Source: Camillea tinctor (Eukaryota; Ascomycota; Sordariomycetes; Xylariales; Xylariaceae). From it: a stretch of DNA of 64,000 nucleotides. The stretch is from contig MU394087.1 in assembly GCA_022578605.1 (NCBI GenBank), positions 186,001 through 250,000 on the forward strand, in the 5' to 3' direction. The notes beneath the pieces were generated by a model. The model did not search any database. It worked only from the letters and a program-made list of their open reading frames with translations, and was not told where the DNA came from. The position numbers and the translations under genes are program-made. Of the stretch, positions 12,492 through 21,536 are shown one piece after another (the stretch's first letter is position 1; every line of letters begins with the position of its first letter).

Positions 12492-14213
12492 CGCGACGTT
12501 CGGTGATGCTGTAGAAGTAGGGGACGGAGAAGGAAGAGAAAAAAACGCGTCGGTTCACGCGCGATATCGCGTCAAAGCGGCAGAGGAAGCGTGTCGAATG
12601 GCTGTTGGGATGCTAAAGCAAAGGTCAATTAATCATGGCTCGAGAATAAAATGCGCAGAATCATAAGACCGAAGGGAATATGTCAAAAGCGTATAATCCG
12701 AGTAAGTTGGGCTAATTGAACAGATGTTAAACAAGATTGAAAAAGTCAAAGAGGCGGTTTGTGTGTGTTAGTGGGTTCGAATTGCCCCAAATTGAGGGAA
12801 AGCTAAGGTCACTGAAGCCGTGCAGCTCTGTCATTGGTTGGATAGCCACATCGTTGTAAACAAGCTCGGACCATCTAACCGCCCCACGTCATCCCGATAA
12901 GCCACTGATTGCCTACCTTGTTAGGTACAAGTACTTGAAATGTTTATTGTTATTTATCGTGGTTTGCATGTACACTAGGTACACGGCTTAGCTTTCGACT
13001 TCCCTTTCCAGCTTTTTCTAATAGATGTGTTATCTAGATCGCCCACTGGTTTTCTATACTATTTTCGTTTTTTTTTTCGTTTGTTTTCTTGGTTTTTTTC
13101 TTTTTTCTTTTAAATAGATTTCCCCCTCTTCTACCCCCCTCCCCTCCCCGTTTTACGTACTATCGGGTACGTGATCCATCTATAGTAATACCTATATATA
13201 CTTCATACTTAGTTGATATATTTATTGGCTACCTTTGCACCTATAACTATAAATAATTGCTATTTCTTAATGTTGACTAATTGCCGTAGTTCTCTTTCCA
13301 CTTTACGACTTTCTATGTAGAATTTATTTACCTCTCTAGGTACTCATTACATATTATAATCTATATACTATTGCGGCACTTATGAGTATCAATGTCTTAT
13401 GGTTATTATTTACCACTTTCAATTTACACTAGACACGCCGCTTGGCATTACTTCATTGTCAGGGCTATTTGTTACCGAAACCATGACCCTATCTATGTAC
13501 ACTTATTCTAGATAGACACATATCAGACATATACTATCAATACATCGGTATAAGTAAGATCTTTCATAGGTAGCGTAAAGCCTCTATTAGACGTAATGAA
13601 GATGTATTTAGCATCGTCCCAATAGATATATAGACAGCAAATAAGCGTTCACCTAGCCTTGCGCATATCAACCGCAAATCCACAGTAGCGTAATATATAT
13701 ATACATGTATAATAATACACATAATACCCAGGATACCTACCATGGCAGCAACATGTGAGTCTTCGGGAGTCGGGAAGGATCTTAATACGCCTCGCTATAT
13801 AACAACTCTAAACGCTCCCATCCAATCAGCAAAAGCCTTCGGGAACCCACGTCTCCATCCGGATAAGTCATGTTATAGGTACTCGAGCACCCGCGGACTA
13901 ACACTCTCCTACGCTATGCATAGCTAAGGCGGCGATCTCGTCACATGGGTAGGCAGGGACTCGGCAACACGGTGTAGAAATAATGTTCCTTCGGTTTTTT
14001 TTTTAGCTGTCTTCTTTCTTATTTTTTTTCTATTCTTCCTTCTCGGAAAAAATTTAAAATCGGAGAGGAGAAAAGGAAAAGGGGGTTAATGAAGAAAACT
14101 AGGAAAAAAGTCGTGATCCTCTTATTCTTCTGACCCTCGTGAATCATCCATGTACAACAACCGAAACACGCCTCAACTCAACTCAACTCACCTCGTTTCA
14201 CGGGTCTCTCACC
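12492..14213. other. Divergent intergenic region, INCENP / START-like gene
   Basis: This 1.7 kb holds the promoters of two divergent genes. The INCENP side has ACGCGT at 12545 and a CCAAT-type element (CATTGG) near 12832. From about 12900 the sequence is AT-rich, with T-rich tracts near 13070-13110 and 13990-14035. The only longer open frame (13742-13927) has no recognisable features. Nothing else is supported. Confidence 0.6.
12545..12550. promoter_or_regulatory. ACGCGT (MluI cell-cycle box) upstream of INCENP
   Basis: A palindromic ACGCGT lies 54 bp upstream of the INCENP start codon, followed by more CG-rich palindromic sequence (CGCGCGATATCGCG, 12559-12572 region). In yeasts this hexamer is bound by MBF (Mbp1/Swi6) at G1/S genes. 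Use of the site here is inference. Confidence 0.45.
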
Positions 14214-14900
14214 ATGATCTTCCCCCTCCTCCTCGCTCTCCTTCTCCTCTCCCCCTCCCCAACCCTCAGCCTCCCCAATCCCAACACCAGCGCCCCCATC
14301 CCCTACGCCTCGCTCACCTGCCCCCCACCGCACAGCCCTCCCTCCCTCCTCCTCCCCACCCCCAGCTACGGCAGCACCGGCGCCGTCTTCGGGATCTGCA
14401 CGTCCGTCCTCGTGTCCGCGCCGGCGCGCCTCATCTACGCCGCGCTGCTGGACTTCTCGGCGTACGATCGGTGGAACACGTTCATCGTCTCGGTCGCTCT
14501 GCCGCCGGGAGTCAACAGCACGCTCCCGCCGGGGCAGCGCCCCGGCGTGTACCCCGGGATGCGCATGACGCTGATCTCGTCGGGGATCCTGGGGTCGGGG
14601 CTGCACAGCACGAGCGAGGAGGTGATCACCGTGCTCTCGGACAACAACAGCAGCAGCACCGAAGGCTACCTCCTCGCCGCCTGGCGCTACGACGACCTCC
14701 TCTCGGGCCTCGGTTCGCGGGCCGAGCACCCGACCGTGCTGGTGGACCTGGGCAACGGCACGACGCGGATGCTCTCGTACGAGACGTACTACGAGGGCTT
14801 GTTCACGGGGACGGTGGCGCTGCTGCAGGACGTGCTGCAGGAGCGGTTCGAGGCGCAGGCGCGCGATCTGAAGGCGTATGTGGAGGGCATAGCAAAGTAG
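14214..14900 (+). CDS. Small secreted START-like (SRPBCC fold) protein
   Basis: A single exon. I chose the ATG at 14214 because it starts a classic signal peptide (MIFPLLLALLLLSPSPTLS); the frame stays open upstream to an ATG at 14139 that would put 25 polar residues before it. From 14214 the protein has 228 aa. After a Pro-rich linker comes a stretch typical of polyketide-cyclase/START-like folds: SAPARLIYAALLDFSAYDRWNTFIVS, cited in parts, i.e. an APARLIY helix followed by the LLDFSAYDRWN element, with later strands ending in a C-terminal helix. Such folds enclose a hydrophobic ligand cavity; the ligand is unknown. There are several N-glycosylation sequons (e.g. NST, NSS, NGT). The coding sequence is much more GC-rich than its flanks. 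The secreted location is predicted from the signal peptide only. Confidence 0.8.
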   Translation: MIFPLLLALLLLSPSPTLSLPNPNTSAPIPYASLTCPPPHSPPSLLLPTPSYGSTGAVFGICTSVLVSAPARLIYAALLDFSAYDRWNTFIVSVALPPGVNSTLPPGQRPGVYPGMRMTLISSGILGSGLHSTSEEVITVLSDNNSSSTEGYLLAAWRYDDLLSGLGSRAEHPTVLVDLGNGTTRMLSYETYYEGLFTGTVALLQDVLQERFEAQARDLKAYVEGIAK

Positions 14901-15797
14901 GGGGGGGGGAGCGATTGTTAGTGAGTAGTGGTGCGTAATTGGTTCCTACTTAGCTGAGGACGTCTTTACTTATCCGCCCATCTCAGGAGGAAGAGGACTA
15001 AGATAGGATATAGTCAGGGCCTAGCATGACGAGCGTGCGGTAGTGGATAGTCCATATACGATAACTATCATAATGCATAAAACATAATAATCGCATTGTG
15101 TACCTAAGTACCTAACTTACCTACCTTATCAGAAAGATGTTGGCAAGAAGTCTGTGTACCCAATAATTTATATGTGACATATATGTGACATAATCTACTA
15201 CTTTTGCCCCTTGAAATTGTATGGACTGCCAAGAAATAGCTGGTGGTAACACAGGCGTCTAGATAAGCTCAATAAGGGATCGTTCAATTAACGAGGTGCC
15301 CGCCTTGGAGGCCAATAATGGTCACAATAAGTATCATACATCCTGGACGTACCTAGGTTAGTAGGTAGGTACCCGCATGTAGTGTATTTATAGGTAGTAA
15401 CAATTACGTCATGGGGGGGTTTGAAAAAAAAGGTCACAAGTTCTAATAGGTACCTAGGTAAGGTACTTAGGCAGATAGTAGGTAAGGATTTACTGGCATC
15501 CTTAATTGATGTATCGATGGCATCAAGCGACTCCTCACCAGAGCGAATCAGCCTAGTAGTAGTAATAGTTATGAACCCTTTTTGGTAGTCAACCACTCTC
15601 GACATCCTACATGAAAGCCACCATTTGTCTGTTTCCCTGGCTTGTTCGTAATTCCGACATGAAAAAAGAAAAGAAGAAGAAAAACGCCATGAGACCTCGC
15701 AGCCAACTCAAACAGAGTCCTACTAATATCAATACATAGCCCTGGCCATTTTACGCCATCCCCGCATTATTCGTCTCGAGATCCGCATAATGTAATG
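14901..15797. other. Convergent intergenic region, START-like gene / NOT2
   Basis: About 0.9 kb between two gene 3' ends, so it is probably two 3' UTRs plus a spacer. It holds a TACCTAGGTA palindrome at 15451, TACCTAGGTT at 15350 and several TAGGTA half-sites. No gene is supported. Confidence 0.6.
15451..15460. repeat. TACCTAGGTA palindrome (copy 2)
   Basis: A perfect 10-bp palindrome, flanked by GGTACCTTAC-like half-sites, in the convergent spacer between the START-like gene and NOT2. Confidence 0.8.
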
Positions 15798-18735
15798 TTA
15801 GAGTACGCTATATAACGTTAGGACGTCGTTGCTGTTAAGTCCATTGTAGAGTTCCGGGATACGTACTCTTTCCTTGCGCCACTCAGAGGTGTTCCAAATA
15901 ATGTAATAACCTTCCTCGTGTTGTGCACTTAGAATACGAGGGTGCATGATTTCATCTTTGGTTAGCCAGATCTTTAGCTTCTTGTGCCATCTCCACGCGC
16001 GGTTGTAGCTACCCATCGTTAGCACCCTTAAGACTTTTTTGGGGGGGGAGGGGGGGGAGGAGAGAGGATGGTAAGGCCTACAGTTCGTGTGCCGCCAAGT
16101 GTTGCTTGATATCACCAGGACAGCTGTAGAATATCCACATCAACGTTTCTTCATTGAAATTACCCAACTTATTCTCCAGAGGCTGAACGTTGTTCACGTT
16201 GTAGCATTCCGGGAGGCGATAATCAGGAATTGCCGGTCGCGGGGGCGTATCGTTGAAGAGGGAGTAGATTTGTGTCGATATCGGCCTGTCCTTGGTCAAT
16301 AATTTGAGAATAGACATATCTATTTCTCATGGAAACTTACGCAGGGGTTGTAAGATCAATGCCAAGATTTCCTGGATCAATGCCGGTGATAGCAGCACTG
16401 TAGTCAGGGTAGTTGTTCATTAGAGTGCGAAGACCCTTTATGCCCCATTTGTCAATGGCAGCCATGCCGGCGAGAGGATCATGTACCGATTGCGACTGAG
16501 GTTCCTTGTCGTCCTTTGCCTTGCTGGAGGAGGCATCGTTGGTGCCAATCGCGCCAAGCGGGTTTCGACCTTCTATTGGCTGCGAGGCGTCTTGTGGAGA
16601 AGACTGTGACACTAGGGTGTCGTCGCGGAATCCAGGGGGTTTTTGACGAGCCTCGTCATTCCCCCCTGTGTTTCTTATGTCCTGTGGTCTAGGAGGCATG
16701 CCTAAAACTCACGGTTAGTATGTATTTATGAGCACCAAGTGAGCTGATGTACCTGGCGTTGAAGATGCATCCGGAGAGCGGACGTCTGTTGCTCGAGTGT
16801 TCGCAGATAGTGCGTTCAGAAGACCATTACCAGATCGAGAGCCTGGCAAACCAGGTGTCGCATTCCCTTGACCACCGAAATTCAGAGTAGACATTAATGA
16901 TGATCCACGTTCTTGACCAATATCTCCATTACCATTCCGCAAATTAGTATTTAACGGGGGAAAATCGTCAATACTGCTAGGTGGAGGCTGTGAGGCCTGA
17001 GATACAGTGTTGGGATTGCCGAATCGAAATGCGCCCTGATTAGAATTTAGACGAGTAGATGGTGAAAAGAAGTCTTCCTGCTGGCCCTGCTGCGCAGATA
17101 AGGGAGCAGGCTGGTTCCTTTGCACTGTTCCACCCATGTTTCTCGAGCCTCCCGTTGCCCAGAGAGATGAGTTCGCATTAGGAAGTTGTGAGTTGTTAGA
17201 CAAGGAAGGAAACTCTCTGTAAGAAGAGTTAGCAGGATACCGGGAAGGAAAGTGGGATGAAAAAAGAAAAAGGGAACAAAGAAAGAGAGAGAGAGAAAAA
17301 AAGGGGAGAAAATTTGGTTTGTCGATTAGGCAGAGAGCAGAGGGAAAGATAAACAAGGGTCCAGGTGTATTTGATGTGGTAGGCGCAAGTGATTGATCAG
17401 ATAGATAATGCGCAAAGGGGGGATAGATGGTAGTTCTTTACCCGCGAACAACAACAGCATAAGGCAGGCCCTGAGGCAATGTACTCCGTGATGGTCCTGA
17501 AACTTTGTTGGCGATTGCAGCTGAAGCTGCACCTTCAGTCCCAACTTCATCCTCCACCAGGCCAGGCTTATATTCAAAGATAGAGGCAACATCCATGGCT
17601 GGAGTAGGACCACTTGAGTGTAGGTGTATCTTGTGGACCAGTTTTGGCTTCTTTGCCTTCTTAGGCGGCGATGCCTTCTCAGGAGATGGACTTGCCATGG
17701 CGGCGATACCTTGGCCAATTTGTGTTCATTAAGAGGGCATGTATTGAGTATCCCACAATAGCTGTGTGTGGGTTTGGGATGAATCGAGCATTGTTGTTGA
17801 ATTGGGGGGAGGGGGGTGTAGCATGTAGCGTGCAGTTGGGGGGCAACGAAATCACCCAGGTCAAGCGAGTGAACGTAATGGCAACACAGCAAAAAAACAA
17901 ACACTAGTTTTTTTTTTTAAAAAAAAAAGAGAGGGAAGAAGAAAAAAGACATACGAGAGGTCAATAGGGGTTACTGGCTGAGAACCTGATAAGCTCTGGG
18001 CAAAACTGAGGCTTCCACCAAGTTGTCTCGACGAAGTCTGTAAACCTGCATTACCCATAGGTACACCACCACCAAATGCCCATCCGCCGCCATTGTTTGC
18101 TTTGCGCTCTCAAGATCAGCCCGTGTCCTAGTAAGGCCTAGGCCTAGAATCGTATTTCAAATTCCCATACCTATTTTCCCATTCGGCATTCGATTTGATA
18201 CAGCTCTACCAGGCTGTTGCGGTTGCTGCTGACCTCCAAATCCAGTCGGCATCCCTCGAAGGGTCTGCGGCACGGCTCCTGGGCATGTCCAGCATTAGCC
18301 AAACTCACACGAAGGGTCATCACACAGCACGGCGTTAAGATAGGACATCAAGTGATGTGGGAAAGGTTATTCAGGATCCAATATAGAGCGCGGCAGAGAC
18401 AAGCAACCTCCTCGATCGTACGTAGGGAGGGACTTATAGTTCAGCAAGGCTGAGGCCAACATGGGGGCAAAGACGGATTACAAGAACAGAGGAACAGCCG
18501 TATTCTCGTCCAGCCAGTCTGCCCTAAGCCTCGCCATAGCCAATGGCACATAAACACCTTCGCAAAGCTCGTATCGGACGATCGAGGGTCGGGTCAAGGC
18601 AGTGGATTGCTCGTTGTAGCATGCGCGCAACAGTATAGTCGATGCTCGAAGGGAGGGAGGGGGGTTTCAAACAGCAAGGCACATGAGGCAGAGTGTGTGA
18701 GAGAGGATCGGGACAGCACTACCTGGTCGATTCAT
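15798..18735 (-). CDS. not2: CCR4-NOT complex subunit NOT2 (Cdc36/CNOT2 family)
   Basis: Seven exons (18735..18723, 18278..18171, 18099..17955, 17216..16753, 16701..16341, 16285..16082, 16008..15798) join in phase to 501 aa. The 13-nt first exon encodes MNRPG and joins AVPQTLRGMPTGFGG, the usual filamentous-fungal NOT2 start. Then come NNGGGWAFGGG, LGGSLSFAQSLSGSQPVTP, EFPSLSNN and RNMGG, all typical of NOT2. The C-terminal NOT2/3/5 domain runs from about GIDLTTP (residue 360) to the end (RPAIPDYRLPE, WIFYSCPGD, RWHKKLKIW). NOT2 binds NOT1 and NOT3/5 in the cytoplasmic and nuclear deadenylase and transcription-regulating complex. Introns 1 (444 nt) and 3 (738 nt) are unusually long for this window. 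The 55-nt intron between 16341 and 16285 uses the acceptor GACAG; a nearer AG would leave only 21 nt and break the frame. Confidence 0.93.
17442..17698 (-). CDS. Candidate alternative first exon or nested small ORF in NOT2 intron 3
   Basis: Inside the 738-nt intron, on the coding strand, an ATG at 17698 sits in a perfect Kozak context (GCCGCCATGGC). It opens an 86-codon frame rich in Lys/Pro at the start (SPPKKAKKPKLVHKIHL) and then globular-looking (DVASIFEYKPGLVEDE). Its TAA (17440-17438) overlaps a GTAAAG donor. Splicing from 17442 to the NOT2 exon starting at 17216 gives GG+A and continues in frame into EFPSLSNN. That would replace the normal 88-residue N-terminus with an 85-residue basic one. 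Unspliced, it would be a separate 86-aa protein. I do not recognise the sequence. No transcript evidence is available. Confidence 0.4.
17908..17928. repeat. T11A10 palindrome in NOT2 intron 3
   Basis: Eleven T followed by ten A, at the donor end of the long intron (the donor is at 17954). A similar T11A9 tract lies at 7892-7911. It could form a hairpin in RNA or exclude nucleosomes. Confidence 0.7.
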
Positions 18736-19127
18736 GATTACGGGTTCAAGCTATGAGAGACTATGAAATAAAGACTCTCTATTTCTATCCTCCGCACCGT
18801 AAAAGGGGGGGTTTATCGTCTCGAGTTCGGTTGGGAGGTGGGAAATGGTAGGGATTTGGGGTAGTAGAATAGATTCGCAACAGTAAGAAGTAGTATAAAA
18901 GATGGAAAGTCAGATGTCGATGTTCATGTTGTCGCAATGCTTTTGGCCTTGTCGAAAATGCTTAGGTTAATTCCTTGGTGCACGGACCCACAAGTACAGC
19001 GCTAGAACTTAACTCCCGTCAGCCTTGTCTGTGAAGTCAGCCCCCATATAGCGTTAAGTAAGTACTTGAGTACTTCTAGCCCCACCATCCCCACACACAA
19101 AGAGAAAAAATGCCATAAGCATATCTG

Positions 19128-19137
19128 TACCTAGGTA
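19128..19137. repeat. TACCTAGGTA palindrome (copy 3)
   Basis: A perfect 10-bp palindrome, 390 bp upstream of the NOT2 start codon and 86 bp from copy 4, with TAGTA and GTACCTAC half-sites between. Confidence 0.8.
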
Positions 19138-19213
19138 GTAGTATGTACCTACATGTAAGTAAAGTAAGAGATCTTGGTACCATCATTGATAAGCCTACTA
19201 GATGCATTCTACC

Positions 19214-19223
19214 TACCTAGGTA
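19214..19223. repeat. TACCTAGGTA palindrome (copy 4)
   Basis: A perfect 10-bp palindrome within CTACCTACCTAGGTACAC, 165 bp beyond the stop of the CobW-type gene. Confidence 0.8.
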
Positions 19224-19387
19224 CACAGGTTAGGTATCTCCGATGTCCCTACATACGACGTAGAGATACCTTCATGGAGGTACATATTATTCATTTTACT
19301 TATTTTTCATCTGACCTACAACCCCTCCTGGTAATCTACTTTATACTCTTCTATCTTGATTCATGCAAAGTAAACTGCAGCACTGAG

Positions 19388-20773
19388 CTACCCCTTAACT
19401 GTACTAAGCAAGCTACGCTCAAAATCAACCCCGTGTATGCCTCGCCCAATGAGAACTATCTTGCCCGATTGAGAGACAGTGCCGGATTTAATAGGCGATT
19501 TCTCGCCATCCAGGATTTCGAATATTTCCCGAACGCCCTGGACAAGCTTGGTAGTCCCGTCCGCAAACACGAGTCGGGCCTTTAATCGATGTATCTCAAT
19601 CGGCGTTGATGTATTTCTCTCTATACCAGGCACCTCACTATCCCAAAGAATCGACCTTAGCCAAACATCTACTTGTTGGAGTTGGCTAGAGTCTAGCAGC
19701 GGAACATTAACGGTGACCGTGGAAATAGTCTGTGCTCGATTAGCGTCGATACTCGAATAGGCGAACAAGGGGGTCTAGTGACGAACGGGATCAAGATGAC
19801 TATGGCCTTTCCCTGCTGAGTCTAACACATCAACCTGATCATAGGCGTGCAAATCTAAGAGAACGCCCTCTAGCTGGGGAATAGCACTTTGTGTAGTGAC
19901 GTGGATCTTTGCTAGACCATTGATGGCCTGTATCCGCGCCTTAACCTTCTCAAGTTCCTCGGCATCGACTAGATCTGATTTGTTGATCACCACTACATCG
20001 GCGTGGGATATCTGAACATGAGCAGTAGTCATGAGGGGGCCGTGACCGTGACCGTCATCGTGCCCTTCATCGTGCCCTTCATCGTGCCCTTCAACCTTTC
20101 CGGCTGGGTCATCTAGACTACGGAGAATATTTTTGGCATCGACCAATGTGACAATGCCGTCGAGGTATATGGTACTTCCGAGGCCATCATCTACCCAGAA
20201 TAAAGGGGCTAGGTTGCCCGGATCGGCCAGTCCTGTGGTTTCCAACAGGATATAATCGAAAGCCCCTTTCTTCTCCATCAGCGACTCAATCGCATTCACG
20301 CCCGTATCTCTGTGTCGTAATTAGCGTCTAGTCTGCTTGTATGCTGCGTGGAATGGTACTTCACTGAGCAACATATACATCCGTTGCCGACCTCGAGCCA
20401 TTCTTCCACTTGTTCGCCTTCTTTATTTATTGTGAGAGACTTCTCAATGTCGAGGGCTATAGGTGTTAATGCGGTCAGCTTGTGAAGTCACATGTGCTAC
20501 ACGTGAGTATGGGCTTACAATCACCAAACTCGTTCATGATGACAGCAATCTTCTTCCCATGGCGGGCTGTCAAGATATAGTTGAGCAGGGTTGTCTTTCC
20601 AGCGCCGAGATAGCCTGTTTGGCATATTAAAATCTATGTTGGGTTCTTTCTCCAGCTTGTGATTATAACTACCTACCTGTGACGATGGTGATAGGAACTT
20701 TTATGGGTTTCTCCTGCTCCACCCCCAGCTCGGTCTCGACAAGCTCGGGAGGGGCCTCATCATCGATATCCAT
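19388..20773 (-). CDS. zng1: CobW/ZNG1-family G3E GTPase metallochaperone
   Basis: Five exons (20773..20677, 20614..20519, 20456..20360, 20309..19787, 19729..19388) join in phase to 384 aa. Motifs: Walker [10 protein letters not shown] (33-41), the metal-binding CxCC in GCICCSVK (C91, C93, C94), ETTGLADP (Walker B region), and the guanine-specificity motif NKSD. A His/Asp-rich loop ([17 protein letters not shown]) follows and could bind zinc; a CobW C-terminal domain ends the protein ([19 protein letters not shown]). In this family GTP hydrolysis drives metal transfer to clients; ZNG1 delivers zinc to methionine aminopeptidase 1. An N-terminal PPELV resembles the ZNG1 CPELVPI client-docking motif but lacks its Cys. 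The TAG after LDPVRH is not a break: it lies inside a 57-nt intron with a GCTAATC branch site. The gene is divergent from mob3. Confidence 0.93.
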
Positions 20774-21536
20774 GGTGACGAAGGAAGAAAAGACGATAAT
20801 ATTGGAAAAGTTGGGTAATGAAGCTAATCTAGGTAATAAGTGAATAAGTGAATAAGTGGTTAAGTGGTTAAGTTGAAGCGCCTCAACAAGAATGATGACA
20901 GGAATAAAGCTTATTTACAGAATATCGGATAAACGCATGTAGTGTGGTTGTAGTGTAGGGGGTTACGTAAAGAAGCAAGGGCAGGTCCTAGCACTGCATA
21001 ACCTAGCCGCCCTATAGAATTGCGTAGCGCCTTAACTAATGCGCGAATCTGCCATCTTTCACTCCTGCAACTACCGAACAAGCTCCTTGTTGGGAAAGCG
21101 AAAGTCGTGATTTTCAAACACCTGTCCTACTAACAATTTAACCTTTTGGCCTCCTTCCCTAGGCAAATAACCTTTGACATCACTTTATTTCATTTTTAAT
21201 CTGCCACAAACTATAAATATTCCTACTCCTGCTACTACCACCACTACTACCACCACTGCAACTACAACTTCTACTACTACAACATTTAACAAGAAACTAG
21301 TAGCAAGCAAAGTAGCCATAGCAACAGAACAGCAACCACAATAATAATAATAACAACAACAAAACCACGATAGTAGGGGGTAGTGGTAGTGAGGTGGTTG
21401 TTTTTATTTCTCTTTAAGGAGAAAAAAAAAGGAAGAAAACTAAAGACGAAAAAAGAAAAAAAAAGAAAAAAACTCGTTTGTTTCTAATATAGGTCATCCC
21501 AGATGAATCCTTGACGAGACAAGAACATACCACATA
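20774..21536. other. Divergent promoter region, zng1 / mob3
   Basis: About 760 bases shared by two divergent genes. Next to zng1 are short AAGTGAATAAGTGG-type direct repeats (20838-20872). The mob3 side is rich in CTA/ACC/CAA triplets (21228-21363) and then purine-rich (21417-21472), consistent with a long mob3 5' UTR. No gene is supported. Confidence 0.55.
21228..21363 (+). repeat. CTA/ACC/CAA triplet-rich tract in the mob3 5' flank
   Basis: Imperfect trinucleotide repeats (CTACTAC, CCACCACTAC, CAACAACAA) occupy about 135 bases, 175-310 bp upstream of the mob3 ATG. Such tracts are common in fungal 5' UTRs; no function can be read directly. Confidence 0.6.

Larger units (their letters stand above)
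18736..19387. other. Intergenic region upstream of NOT2
   Basis: About 650 bases between the NOT2 start and the stop of the CobW-type gene. It holds two perfect TACCTAGGTA palindromes 86 bp apart (19128 and 19214) with further TACCTA/GTAGGT half-sites between them. The NOT2 promoter and 5' UTR should lie in the left part. No other gene is seen. Confidence 0.6.

Noticed and set aside
12770..12785. GGTTCGAATTG, a B-box-like sequence upstream of INCENP
   Set aside because: It deviates at the conserved CC and no tRNA fold surrounds it.
14150..14938. 262-codon plus-strand frame and 183-codon minus-strand frame overlapping the START-like gene
   Set aside because: GC-rich coding DNA leaves other frames open; only the 14214-14900 frame has a signal peptide and fold-like pattern.
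16321..16341. 21-nt intron between NOT2 exons 5 and 6
   Set aside because: Too short and out of frame. The acceptor GACAG at 16286 gives a 55-nt intron and the expected LTTPAPIST junction.
19775..19790. In-frame TAG in the CobW-type gene suggesting a pseudogene
   Set aside because: The stop lies inside a 57-nt GT-AG intron (donor 19786, acceptor ending 19730) with a GCTAATC branch site; removing it restores a continuous DP-TISTVTV reading.
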